From NCBI GenBank assembly GCA_017453325.1, contig JAFTKK010000071.1:1-38529 (forward strand): a DNA stretch of 38,529 nucleotides, written 5' to 3'. Positions 19,758 through 27,647 of the stretch are shown piece by piece. The translations under genes and the position numbers were made by a program. The notes beneath the pieces were generated by a model that did no database searches, was not told the origin of the DNA, and saw nothing but the letters and a program-made list of their open reading frames with translations. Source of the stretch: Clostridia bacterium. GTDB taxonomy: Bacteria; Bacillota; Clostridia; Oscillospirales; CAG-272. Each line of letters opens with the position of its first letter. Position 1 is the first letter of the stretch.

Positions 19758-20912
19758 TTACTCTTTCATGCGAACGGGAAGCAGCATGAAGAGGTCCTCG
19801 GAATTTTCCTCTTCCTCCTGTACGGGCTCAATGTTGACGCTGGTCAAGGGAGAGGAGAGCGCAATGCGCACGCTTTCTGCTTCGCAGGCACGAACCGAGT
19901 CAATGAGATATCTGTTATTAAAGGCAATGAGAATGTCAGCACCCTCATGCTCGGTCTCAATTTCATCATAGGTACTGCCTGCAGCCGAGGATGCCATAAT
20001 TTTTAAAAGCCCACCCTCAAACTGCAATTTTACGTGGGAGCGCACACTGCCGGCCACTCTTTCCTCGGTAATGAGGGCAGCACGGTCAAGCGCGGCAAGC
20101 AGCACGTCTCTGTTTACGGTTGCATAAATCTTGTGCTGTCTGATAATGATACGGTCATAGTCGATATATTCTCCGTCGATCAGACGCGAGAAAAAGATAA
20201 TATTATCAATATGGAAAATAATATGGCGGCGCGTCATATAAATATTAATTTCTTTATCTCCGTCACCGGTGATGAGCTTATACAGCTCGTTAACGGTTTT
20301 TACGGGTACTATAAAGCGATAGCGAAGATCGCTGCCATCCTTATTGTTATTTTGAATTTGCTCCTTCAGCTTGCATTTTGCCAGCTTAAAGCTATCGCAG
20401 GAAACAAGCATCAAAGCGTTATCTTCAATTTCAAAGAAGCAGCCGTTCAAAACGGGGCGCTGATCGTTTACACCCATGGCATACATGGTTTTGGAAAGCA
20501 TTTCACGCAGGGTTCCGCAGGTCAGCGTAAAGCCGCGCTCACTTTCCAGCATCGGCAATTCGGGAAAGTCCTCACCCGGCAGGGCATTCATTTTATGAGA
20601 AGATTTTCCGCATTCAAATACAGCACAAAGCTGACTGTCTACGCTGAAGACCACCTCACCGCCATCCATTACGCGCATGGTACCGAGAAACTTTTGCGCA
20701 TTGATGATATATTTGCCTTCCTCCAATACCTTGGTTTCAATAGTCGTTCTTACACCCTTTTCGTGGTCATATGCCGTAAAGGTGCAGGTATCGGGATGCT
20801 TTGCTTCAATTAAAATACCGTCAATGGCCGAAAGAGTGGATTTTCCCGATGCGGCAATCATTAAGGGGGATACTGCAGCTAAGATTTGCTGTCGATTAAA
20901 AATGATCTTCAT
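19758..20912 (-). CDS. dnaN: DNA polymerase III subunit beta (sliding clamp)
   Basis: A 384-residue clamp protein that tethers polymerase to DNA. It begins MKIIFNRQQILAAVSPLM and has the three-domain repeat structure and normal length of DnaN. The C-terminal LLPVRMKE is the usual L-P-x-R/M-like end. ATG at 20912 follows GAGGAG. It is the first gene downstream of oriC, and recF follows after one base. Confidence 0.97.
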   Translation of the reverse strand: MKIIFNRQQILAAVSPLMIAASGKSTLSAIDGILIEAKHPDTCTFTAYDHEKGVRTTIETKVLEEGKYIINAQKFLGTMRVMDGGEVVFSVDSQLCAVFECGKSSHKMNALPGEDFPELPMLESERGFTLTCGTLREMLSKTMYAMGVNDQRPVLNGCFFEIEDNALMLVSCDSFKLAKCKLKEQIQNNNKDGSDLRYRFIVPVKTVNELYKLITGDGDKEINIYMTRRHIIFHIDNIIFFSRLIDGEYIDYDRIIIRQHKIYATVNRDVLLAALDRAALITEERVAGSVRSHVKLQFEGGLLKIMASSAAGSTYDEIETEHEGADILIAFNNRYLIDSVRACEAESVRIALSSPLTSVNIEPVQEEEENSEDLFMLLPVRMKE

Positions 20913-21352
20913 AAAAAACTCCTCGTTTGTTTTATTAATGGAAAAGGACTGTTTCGCGCGCGATAAACTGATATAATGATATAATAATTTAGTAGTATTA
21001 GTATTAGGTGGTGCCGAAACTGTGGAAAAGTCTGTAAAGCATTGAAAAATAAGGCTTTTTCAAAAGGAAAAGAAAAAGAAAGCTGTTTAAAACTGCAATT
21101 TTTTTTGTGTGTAAAAGAGGGTCGGAAAAGGGCATAAAAGCGAGAAAACAAAGAAAAAGGGAAAAAACAAGAAAAATGCGGGTTTTACACAGAGAGGTTT
21201 TACACAGTTTTAAAAAAAGTACTTTCAAAAATCAGGGAAAAAATCGGTTATACACAGGGAAAAAGCCTTTTAAAAAAGCAAAGTAACAGCTTTTTGGGGT
21301 AGTTTTACACAAAAGAAAAGATGCGGTGGAAAAGCTTGTGAAAAGGGACCGA
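20913..21352. other. oriC: replication origin oriC (dnaA-dnaN intergenic region)
   Basis: A 440-base AT-rich region between dnaA and dnaN. It has DnaA-box-like 9-mers on both strands: TGTGGAAAA 21021, TGTGTAAAA 21108, TTTTACACA 21183 and 21198, TTATACACA 21248 and TTTTACACA 21303, plus a weaker TTGTGAAAA at 21336. The boxes are mostly TTTTACACA or TTATACACA rather than TTATCCACA. The dnaN side is an AT tract with a DnaA-trio-like run. No boxes were seen upstream of dnaA (22757-22970). Confidence 0.93.
20970..21029. other. candidate unwinding element with DnaA-trio tract
   Basis: An AT stretch (20970-20989) abuts six triplets TAG TAG TAT TAG TAT TAG (20990-21007), then a GC-richer 13-base spacer (21008-21020) and a DnaA box (21021-21029). 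Read on the other strand this is box, GC spacer, trios, AT region, the order of the basal unwinding element described for Bacillus subtilis. Confidence 0.65.
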
Positions 21353-22756
21353 TCAGATGCCCTCAATCTCTTTTTTAATGCTTTCAATATCCGCGGCATA
21401 AAGGGGATCGGCCGCAATGGACTTTTTCACAACGTCAAGAGAGGACATGATGGTTGCGTGATCTCGCTCAAAAATTTTGCCGATGTGGGGATAGGAAATT
21501 TCGGTGATCTCACGAATGAGATAAATGGAGATGTGGCGAACCTTGGCAATTTCCTTAGTGCGCTTTTTACCGATAATTTCTTCCTTTGGAATATCAAATT
21601 TTTTATAAACGGCGGCAAAAATTTTGTCAATCGTTACGTTCAGGGGTTCGGTATCGCCGAGAAGGTCACTCACACAGTCACGGGCGAGCTCAAGTGTGAT
21701 CTTTCGATCGTCAAGCATGCTTTTTGCGGCAAGCTTTTTAATAGCACCCTCAAGCTGACGAATGTTGGAGCGCAGATTTTCGGCAAGATAGCTGAGAACC
21801 TCATCGGGTAAGATGATGTTCATATCCTCTACCTTTTTCTTAATGATCGCGCAGCGCAATTCAAGATCGGGCAGTCCGATATCTGCAAGCAGGCCCTGCT
21901 CAAAGCGGGAGCGCAGGCGCTCGGAGAGGGGATTGATATCACGGGGCGGACGGTCGGAAGCGAGAATAATTTGCTTACCGTCGGAAAAAAGAGTATCAAA
22001 TGTATTGAAAAATTCTTCCTGCGTACCGATCTTACCTGCAATAAACTGAATATCGTCAATGAGAAGCACGTCACATTCGCGATAACGGTCACGGAAAGCA
22101 GACATGGATTTATGAGAAAGACATTCAATCATGTAATTTACAAATTCCTCACCCTTGGTGTAAAGCACCTTGGCATACGGATTTTGCAGTAGCAGCTCAT
22201 TGACAACGGCATACATTAAGTGCGTTTTACCAACGCCGGAGGGACCGTAAATAAACAAAGGATTCCATTCGTGCGAGGGATTGTTTGCTACCTTCCAGCA
22301 CGCGGCGCGGGCAAATTTATTGCTTTCGCCTACGATGAAATTTTTAAAGGTGTATCTGGAGCGAAGCGCCTTTTCTGCCCCGTCCTCAACGGGTGCATTC
22401 TCATAAAGCAAGCGCGTTTTTAAAATTTGTGCGCTGCCCTCACCGTAGCGCTCACGCGTCATATCCAGCATTTTTACGTCAAGAGGATTTTCCTCCTCCA
22501 AATTGTGAAAGCCGAGTATGACGTCAAGTCCGCAAATATCGGCAAACTTTTGTTCAAGCTTGGTTTTGTGCTTTTCGATCAGCTGATTGGTAATAAAGGT
22601 GGATTTGGTGTCAAAGATTAGGGTTTTTGACGCGGCGTCGTAAATGGTGGGGACAATATCACCGTACCACAGGTCACAGTAAGTGGAGGAATTTTCGGCG
22701 CGCAGCGATTCCTTCACCATATCCCACATCATTAAAATTTCCTTTGGACATCCCAT
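21353..22756 (-). CDS. dnaA: chromosomal replication initiator protein DnaA
   Basis: A 467-residue AAA+ initiator. Domain I (1-85), a short linker, Walker A GPSGVGKT (171-178), Walker B DVLLIDD (229-235), sensor-2 region NIRQLEGA (331-338) and the C-terminal helix-turn-helix (about 400-445) are in place. The DNA-recognition signature reads RDHATIMSS where most DnaA proteins have DHTT, so the position equal to E. coli Thr435 is Ala434. ATG at 22756 follows AAAGGAGG. It is transcribed towards oriC and dnaN from the promoter at 22805-22833. Confidence 0.98.
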   Translation of the reverse strand: MGCPKEILMMWDMVKESLRAENSSTYCDLWYGDIVPTIYDAASKTLIFDTKSTFITNQLIEKHKTKLEQKFADICGLDVILGFHNLEEENPLDVKMLDMTRERYGEGSAQILKTRLLYENAPVEDGAEKALRSRYTFKNFIVGESNKFARAACWKVANNPSHEWNPLFIYGPSGVGKTHLMYAVVNELLLQNPYAKVLYTKGEEFVNYMIECLSHKSMSAFRDRYRECDVLLIDDIQFIAGKIGTQEEFFNTFDTLFSDGKQIILASDRPPRDINPLSERLRSRFEQGLLADIGLPDLELRCAIIKKKVEDMNIILPDEVLSYLAENLRSNIRQLEGAIKKLAAKSMLDDRKITLELARDCVSDLLGDTEPLNVTIDKIFAAVYKKFDIPKEEIIGKKRTKEIAKVRHISIYLIREITEISYPHIGKIFERDHATIMSSLDVVKKSIAADPLYAADIESIKKEIEGI

Positions 22757-22804
22757 TAAGACTTTCCTCCTTTCGCGGTTGGTACGACATATATATTAAT
22801 AGAT

Positions 22805-22833
22805 ATTATAACATAATAATTTATATTTTTCAA
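22805..22833 (-). promoter_or_regulatory. sigma-A promoter of dnaA
   Basis: On the minus strand TTGAAA (22833-22828), 17-base spacer, TATAAT (22810-22805). No DnaA box overlaps it, so autoregulation through a box here is not apparent. Confidence 0.75.
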
Positions 22834-22915
22834 CAAAATATAATTTAAAATATAAGTTAAATTTAAAAATTCATAGAATGTTTACTTTTCAAAGGAATGA
22901 AAAGAGAAAAAATTC

Positions 22916-22944
22916 TTGATTTTGACAAAAAGATAGGCTATACT
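22916..22944 (+). promoter_or_regulatory. sigma-A promoter of copA
   Basis: TTGATT (22916-22921), 17-base spacer, TATACT (22939-22944). No clear CopY or CsoR operator was found. An imperfect palindrome CTTTTC-N8-GAAAAG lies just upstream (about 22885-22904) and could be an operator, but the support is weak. Confidence 0.65.
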
Positions 22945-22972
22945 AACAACGAAGAATGCGAAAGGAGTGTAT

Positions 22973-25510
22973 ATGAAAAAGATAACTTTCAGCGTAAAGG
23001 GCATGACATGTGCCGCTTGTGTGGCGCACGTTGAGCGTGCTGTACGGCACGCAATACAGGATAAAATTCCCTTTACCGTCAGTCTGCTCTCCAATACGCT
23101 CACGCTGACCGCCGAGGATGGCGAAAACGAAAAAGCGTTGTTTTCAAAGCTAAAGGATGCGCTTTCCCGCGCCGGCTACGGTCTTGCCGCCTACGGGGAG
23201 GCAGAGCAGGCACAAATTGAAGCAGAAGAAAAAAAGCGCGGTAAAACGCGCCTCATTTTTTGTGCCGTTACCACAGCCCTGCTGATGCTGGTGGCCATGT
23301 GGCATATGACGCCCTTGCCCGCACCCTTTATTCTTAATGCCATGGCATATCCGCGTGCCTTTTTCCTACTGCAGGTCGTGCTTACCGCCGCCGTGATCAT
23401 TCCGCAGCGCCATTTTTACCGCAGCGGCTTTTCCGCACTTTTTCACGGTGCACCCAATATGGATTCTCTGGTGGCGCTCGGCTCCTTTGCCTCGATCATA
23501 TACGGTGCGGTCGCGGGTGTGTTTATTTTCATCGGTGCCGCGACGGGAGATGAGGCATTGGTGCATCGCTATTTGCACGAGCTGTATCTCGAATCCGCCG
23601 CCATGATCCTCACACTCGTATCGGTGGGAAAATATCTGGAAGGGCGTGCCCGTTACCGCGCTGCAGGGGCGGTGCGCGCGCTGATCGCAGAGGAGCCCAC
23701 CACAGCGCGTGTGCTGCGTGAGGGAAGGACGGAGATCATACCGCTATCGTTGCTTACGGTAGGAGATATCGTAACCGTGCCGACGGGTGAAAAAATTCCC
23801 GCTGACGGTGTGGTGATCGCGGGTACGGGTAGTGTCAATGAAGCGATGCTAACGGGTGAATCCTTACCGCGAACGGTGGGGAAAAACGATACCGTTTCGG
23901 GGGCAACGCTCTTAGTTGACGGTGCGCTGACCGTGGAAATACAGCAGGTGGGCGAGGAAACGGCGCTGCGCCGCATAGCGGCACTTTTAGAGGAAACGGC
24001 CTCGGGAAAGGCTCCCGCGCAGCGCATTGCCGATAAAGTCAGCGCCGTATTTGTTCCGGTCGTGCTTGCCATTGCTGTGCTGACGGCAGCGATTTGGCTG
24101 TTGGTGGCGCGGAACCCCGCCCAGGCATTTCGCACGGCGGTGTCGGTGCTGGTGATCTCCTGTCCCTGTGCACTCGGGCTTGCCACGCCTACGGCCATTA
24201 CCGTTGGCAGCGGACGTGCCGCCCGCTTTGGTGTGCTTTTCAAAAGCGCCGAGGCGCTTGAAACGCTGGCAGGTGTTCGAACGCTGCTGACCGACAAAAC
24301 GGGAACCCTAACCAAGGGAAATATGGCCGTGACCGACCGTATTTATTTTTATGAAGATAAAGAGACTGCCGATCTGCTGATCGCCTCTTTGGAGGAGCTT
24401 TCGGCGCACCCCGTGGCAAAGCCACTTGCAGCCATGAGCGAAAAGCGCACCCCATTGACGGATTTTTGCTCTCTTGCGGGGCTTGGCGTTACGGCAAGCA
24501 CAAATAAAGGGGAAAAGCTTTATGCAGGCCAAAAGGCCCTTTTTTCTGGCAACGAGGCGCCGCTGCTCACAGAGAAAGTAAAAACAGCCGTAGCGCGCCT
24601 TGAGAGCGAGGGAAAGAGTGTCGTCATTCTTGCACGGGGCGCTGAGATCCTTGCCGCATTCGGCGTGGCGGATACCTTGCGTGACGATAGCAAGGAGGCG
24701 ATCGCCGCCTTGCACGCGCTCGGGGTTTGTGTGGTCATGCTGACGGGTGATAACGCCGCCACCGCGGCAAAAATTGCCGCCGAAGCAGGCATCGACGACT
24801 ATCACGCGGGGCTGCTGCCCGCCGATAAGGAAGGACTTGTGCGCGAATACGCACAAAAGGGCGCGGTCGCCATGGTCGGCGACGGTATCAATGATGCCCC
24901 CGCGCTTGCCCGTGCTGACGTTGGTATTGCCATTGGTGCGGGCACGGGTGTAGCCGTGGAATCGGCCGGTGTGGTGCTGACGGGAAACTCGCTGCTTGAC
25001 GCGGCGGCTGCCATTGAGCTTGGACGTGCCACGCGCCGCAATATTCGCCAAAATCTGTTTTGGGCGCTCTGCTATAATGCGCTTTGTATTCCGCTTGCCG
25101 CAGGCGTTTTTTATCCCGTTTGGGGACTTTTACTCACACCCATGATCGCTTCTGCCGCCATGAGCTGCTCCTCAATCTTCGTGGTATGCAATGCGCTGCG
25201 TCTCGGGCGCTTTGTGCCACAGGCGCGCCGCGGGCAACAGACTGCAGGGGCACAGCAAAATCACATACAAAAGGAGAAAAAAGAAATGCTGTTTGCGAAA
25301 AAGGAAATGAAAACCACCGTGCTTCACGTACAGGGTATGATGTGCGGGCATTGCGCCGCGCACGTGGAAAAGGCCATGACCGATCTCGGCGCCAAGTCCG
25401 CTAAGGTTGATCTTGCCGCCGGCACCGTAACGGTCGTTGCCGCAGCCAAGCTCACGGTCGAGGCCATGACGGCTGCCATCGTGGCCGCGGGATATCAGGT
25501 TACGGAATAA
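22973..25510 (+). CDS. copA: copper-exporting P1B-type ATPase CopA with fused C-terminal CopZ-like domain
   Basis: An 845-residue P1B-1 ATPase. The order is an N-terminal HMA domain with GMTCAAC (residues 10-16), membrane helices, the TGE loop (LTGES), the Cu-binding SCPCALG motif, DKTGT phosphorylation site, SAHPVAKP and GDGINDAPAL. After the last membrane pair and a polar linker comes a second HMA domain with GMMCGHC (788-794). ATG at 22973 is chosen over GTG 22967 because AAAGGAG fits it. The extra C-terminal domain is unusual because CopA normally carries its HMA domains at the N-terminus. The gene is monocistronic. Confidence 0.93.
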   Translation: MKKITFSVKGMTCAACVAHVERAVRHAIQDKIPFTVSLLSNTLTLTAEDGENEKALFSKLKDALSRAGYGLAAYGEAEQAQIEAEEKKRGKTRLIFCAVTTALLMLVAMWHMTPLPAPFILNAMAYPRAFFLLQVVLTAAVIIPQRHFYRSGFSALFHGAPNMDSLVALGSFASIIYGAVAGVFIFIGAATGDEALVHRYLHELYLESAAMILTLVSVGKYLEGRARYRAAGAVRALIAEEPTTARVLREGRTEIIPLSLLTVGDIVTVPTGEKIPADGVVIAGTGSVNEAMLTGESLPRTVGKNDTVSGATLLVDGALTVEIQQVGEETALRRIAALLEETASGKAPAQRIADKVSAVFVPVVLAIAVLTAAIWLLVARNPAQAFRTAVSVLVISCPCALGLATPTAITVGSGRAARFGVLFKSAEALETLAGVRTLLTDKTGTLTKGNMAVTDRIYFYEDKETADLLIASLEELSAHPVAKPLAAMSEKRTPLTDFCSLAGLGVTASTNKGEKLYAGQKALFSGNEAPLLTEKVKTAVARLESEGKSVVILARGAEILAAFGVADTLRDDSKEAIAALHALGVCVVMLTGDNAATAAKIAAEAGIDDYHAGLLPADKEGLVREYAQKGAVAMVGDGINDAPALARADVGIAIGAGTGVAVESAGVVLTGNSLLDAAAAIELGRATRRNIRQNLFWALCYNALCIPLAAGVFYPVWGLLLTPMIASAAMSCSSIFVVCNALRLGRFVPQARRGQQTAGAQQNHIQKEKKEMLFAKKEMKTTVLHVQGMMCGHCAAHVEKAMTDLGAKSAKVDLAAGTVTVVAAAKLTVEAMTAAIVAAGYQVTE
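25271..25510 (+). CDS. possible internal start giving a separate 74-residue CopZ-like chaperone
   Basis: Inside copA and in the same frame, AAGGAG (25271-25276) stands 9 bases before ATG at 25286. A product from there would be 74 residues, a typical CopZ length, beginning MLFAKKEMKTTVLHVQGMMC with the copper-binding CxxC at residues 20 and 23. The preceding linker (RRGQQTAGAQQNHIQKEKKE) has the composition of translated intergenic sequence. Two products, a fused CopA and a free CopZ, are therefore plausible. This is inference from sequence only. Confidence 0.55.
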   Translation, partial: KEKKEMLFAKKEMKTTVLHVQGMMCGHCAAHVEKAMTDLGAKSAKVDLAAGTVTVVAAAKLTVEAMTAAIVAAGYQVTE

Positions 25511-25524
25511 GAAGAAACAAAAAA

Positions 25525-25565
25525 AGGGGCTGTCTCAAATGCGAAACGCATTTGAGGCAGCCCTT
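25525..25565. terminator. bidirectional terminator between copA and the PTS gene
   Basis: A 16-bp stem (25527-25542 with 25548-25563, one wobble) extended by AG/TT pairs. The minus-strand side is followed by a long T run (the A run at 25517-25525), so it is strongest for the minus-strand gene. Confidence 0.85.
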
Positions 25566-25588
25566 ACATTTTTGTGTTGTATTTTTTA

Positions 25589-26725
25589 TTAATCCAGCTT
25601 CATGTCGTTTTCCTTGATCCAGCCGATGCGACGCAGCAGCGCGGCAAACGCTACGGAAAGCACAGCGGGCAGGATAAAGCAGATCAGCAAGAGGCCAATC
25701 CAGTCAAAAACGCCTACCGTTTCGGGGTATTGCCCGTCAAACCAGCCGAGAATGATACCAATGGGGCCGAGCAGACCGCAGGTGCCCATGCCCGAATTGA
25801 TGGCGGCGCCGTACATCTGCATTTTAAACAGGCAAGTAGCAAGGGGACCCGTGATGGCAGAGGCCAGCGTCGGGGGGATCCAGATACGGGGATTACGAAT
25901 GATGTTGGGCATTTGGAGCATACTGGTGCCAAGACCCTGGGAAACAAGGCCGCCCCATTTGTTTTCCTTAAAGCTCATGACGGCAAAGCCGACCATTTGC
26001 GCGCAGCAGCCCGCAACGGCAGCACCGCCCGCAAGCGCCACGCCGTAAACCTCGTCAGCGGAAAGCCCTTGCGCAATGGCTGCCACGCCAGAAAGGCCGA
26101 TGGCGGCACAGATAGCGGCCGAGCTGATGGGCAGGGTAAGCGCCACGCCAACCACCACCGAGATAATCAGACCCATGAGGAAGGGCTGCAGGAAGGTTGC
26201 CCAGCCGATGAATTTACCGATGAGGCCGACCAGCGTGCCGATGTGGGGGGCGATCAGAATGGCAAGCACACCGCCGACAAAGACCGTAACGAACGGGGTG
26301 ACGAGAATATCGACCTTGGTTTCCTTTGAAACGGCCTTGCCGCACTCAATGGCCACCACGGCAATGAGCAGCACGGCAAGGGGGCCGCCCGCGCCGCCCT
26401 GACTGTTGGCAATGAGGCCGACCAGCGCCGAGGAATAAAGCACCAGGGGCGGGGCCTTGAGGGCGTAGGCAATGGCTACGGCCATCGCGGGGCCGGCAGC
26501 CTGCGCGCCGTAACCGCCGATGGTCTTAAAAAAGGCAAGGAAGGGGATGAGGCCAATGGCATTGAAGATCGTTGCGATGAGCAGCGAGCCAAACAGGCCG
26601 AGTGCCATGGCGCCAAGTGCGTCTATGCCGTACCGTTTTGCTGAAAAAACGATATCTTTGCGTGCCAAAAAACGCGAAAACGCATTTTTCTCTTGTGTGG
26701 TTGCGGGGGTTTGATCGTTGTTCAT
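25589..26725 (-). CDS. PTS transporter subunit IIC family protein, PfoR-like
   Basis: A 378-residue integral membrane protein with about ten hydrophobic segments. I recognise it as the PTS_EIIC_2 family, which includes PfoR, named for its effect on perfringolysin O expression in Clostridium perfringens. Gly-rich loops such as LIANSQGGAGGPLAV and AINSGMGTCGLLGPIG are typical. No IIA or IIB domain or gene is next to it, so sugar phosphorylation through it is doubtful; transport or a regulatory role remain open. Its ATG overlaps the RadC-family stop (ATGA), and an AAAGGAG site lies within the end of that gene, so the two are coupled. Confidence 0.82.
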   Translation of the reverse strand: MNNDQTPATTQEKNAFSRFLARKDIVFSAKRYGIDALGAMALGLFGSLLIATIFNAIGLIPFLAFFKTIGGYGAQAAGPAMAVAIAYALKAPPLVLYSSALVGLIANSQGGAGGPLAVLLIAVVAIECGKAVSKETKVDILVTPFVTVFVGGVLAILIAPHIGTLVGLIGKFIGWATFLQPFLMGLIISVVVGVALTLPISSAAICAAIGLSGVAAIAQGLSADEVYGVALAGGAAVAGCCAQMVGFAVMSFKENKWGGLVSQGLGTSMLQMPNIIRNPRIWIPPTLASAITGPLATCLFKMQMYGAAINSGMGTCGLLGPIGIILGWFDGQYPETVGVFDWIGLLLICFILPAVLSVAFAALLRRIGWIKENDMKLD

Positions 26726-27498
26726 GAGCGATCTCCTTTCTTTTGTTTAAAATTGGATTTAATAAGATCAAAGATCGGAGAAGCGGCAACGGCCTCCTCG
26801 GTCTTGATATCAATTTTACTTAAAATAGGAGCAAAGGAACGATCGGAAAGAACGAAGTGGTCAACGAGCGTGATGCCCAAAAGGGAGAGGGCCTCTCGCA
26901 GATGGTGCGTGACTTGAATATCCTCGCTTGACGGAACGGCAATCCCGCCGGGGTGGTTGTGTGCCAGCACGACAGCGGCAGCGTGCTTGGTGTAGGCACG
27001 CTCGGCAATGCTGCGCACCGACAAAATGACCGAGGAGACCGTGCCGTCCCCCACGGGGAAGCAATCAAGCGGACGCATACTGTTATCAAGTAGCAGCGCG
27101 TAGACAAGCTCCTTGGTGGCACCGATAAAATGCGGCAGGAAAAAGCTTACCAGCTTTTCGGGCGAGTCAAGGACGGCGTCGGGCTTTCCCGCACCCGACA
27201 TCTTTTGTATCATGTAACGGCGCGAGAGCTCGCCAAGAAGTGTGAAAAGCACAGAGGCGCTTTCTCCGATACCCCATACCGATTGCAGGCGGTCGGGGTC
27301 GGCATCCAGCACGCCCTCAAGCGAGCCGAAGGCTTCGATCAACGCGTGTGCGGTCTCGTTGGTGTCACCGCGTGCATTGGTATAATAAAGCAGCATTTCG
27401 AGGATCTCATGGTCGGCAAACACGGCGGAAGAGGAGCTCATCAGGCGTTTGCGCATTCTTTCGCGGTGTCCCGCGTGAGGAGAGGATTTTTCTGCCAT
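26722..27498 (-). CDS. RadC family JAB-domain protein
   Basis: A 258-residue protein. N-terminal helix-hairpin-helix-like region (about residues 8-90), then the JAB/MPN domain with the metal motif AHNHPGGIAVPSSED (His-x-His...Ser...Asp, about residues 184-198). RadC proteins are common but of unclear function; a role in DNA repair is historical and disputed. ATG at 27498 follows AAGGAG. The upstream in-frame start at 27516 lacks a site. It is the first gene of an operon with the PfoR-like gene. Confidence 0.85.
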   Translation of the reverse strand: MAEKSSPHAGHRERMRKRLMSSSSAVFADHEILEMLLYYTNARGDTNETAHALIEAFGSLEGVLDADPDRLQSVWGIGESASVLFTLLGELSRRYMIQKMSGAGKPDAVLDSPEKLVSFFLPHFIGATKELVYALLLDNSMRPLDCFPVGDGTVSSVILSVRSIAERAYTKHAAAVVLAHNHPGGIAVPSSEDIQVTHHLREALSLLGITLVDHFVLSDRSFAPILSKIDIKTEEAVAASPIFDLIKSNFKQKKGDRS

Positions 27499-27535
27499 GA
27501 TCGTTCTCCTTATCAAAAAATGATATACTTATTCC

Positions 27536-27564
27536 AGTATAACACAGGATTGTTAAAAAATCAA
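27536..27564 (-). promoter_or_regulatory. sigma-A promoter of the radC-pfoR-like operon
   Basis: On the minus strand TTGATT (27564-27559), 17-base spacer, TATACT (27541-27536), with TG one base upstream making an extended -10. Confidence 0.75.
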
Positions 27565-27596
27565 CAATCTCGCTCAAAAAAATCAAAAAATGTCAA

Positions 27597-27635
27597 AACA
27601 GCCCGTCACGCATCAACAGAGCGTGACGGGCTGTT
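27597..27635 (-). terminator. terminator of the first MATE gene
   Basis: A perfect 15-bp stem (27597-27611 with 27621-27635), 9-base loop, with T-rich sequence after it on the minus strand, 13 bases past the stop codon. Confidence 0.88.
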
Positions 27636-27647
27636 CAAAATGAATTT

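Noticed and set aside
22757..22972. Second origin part upstream of dnaA
   Set aside because: The gap is AT-rich but holds only the dnaA and copA promoters; no DnaA box was found.
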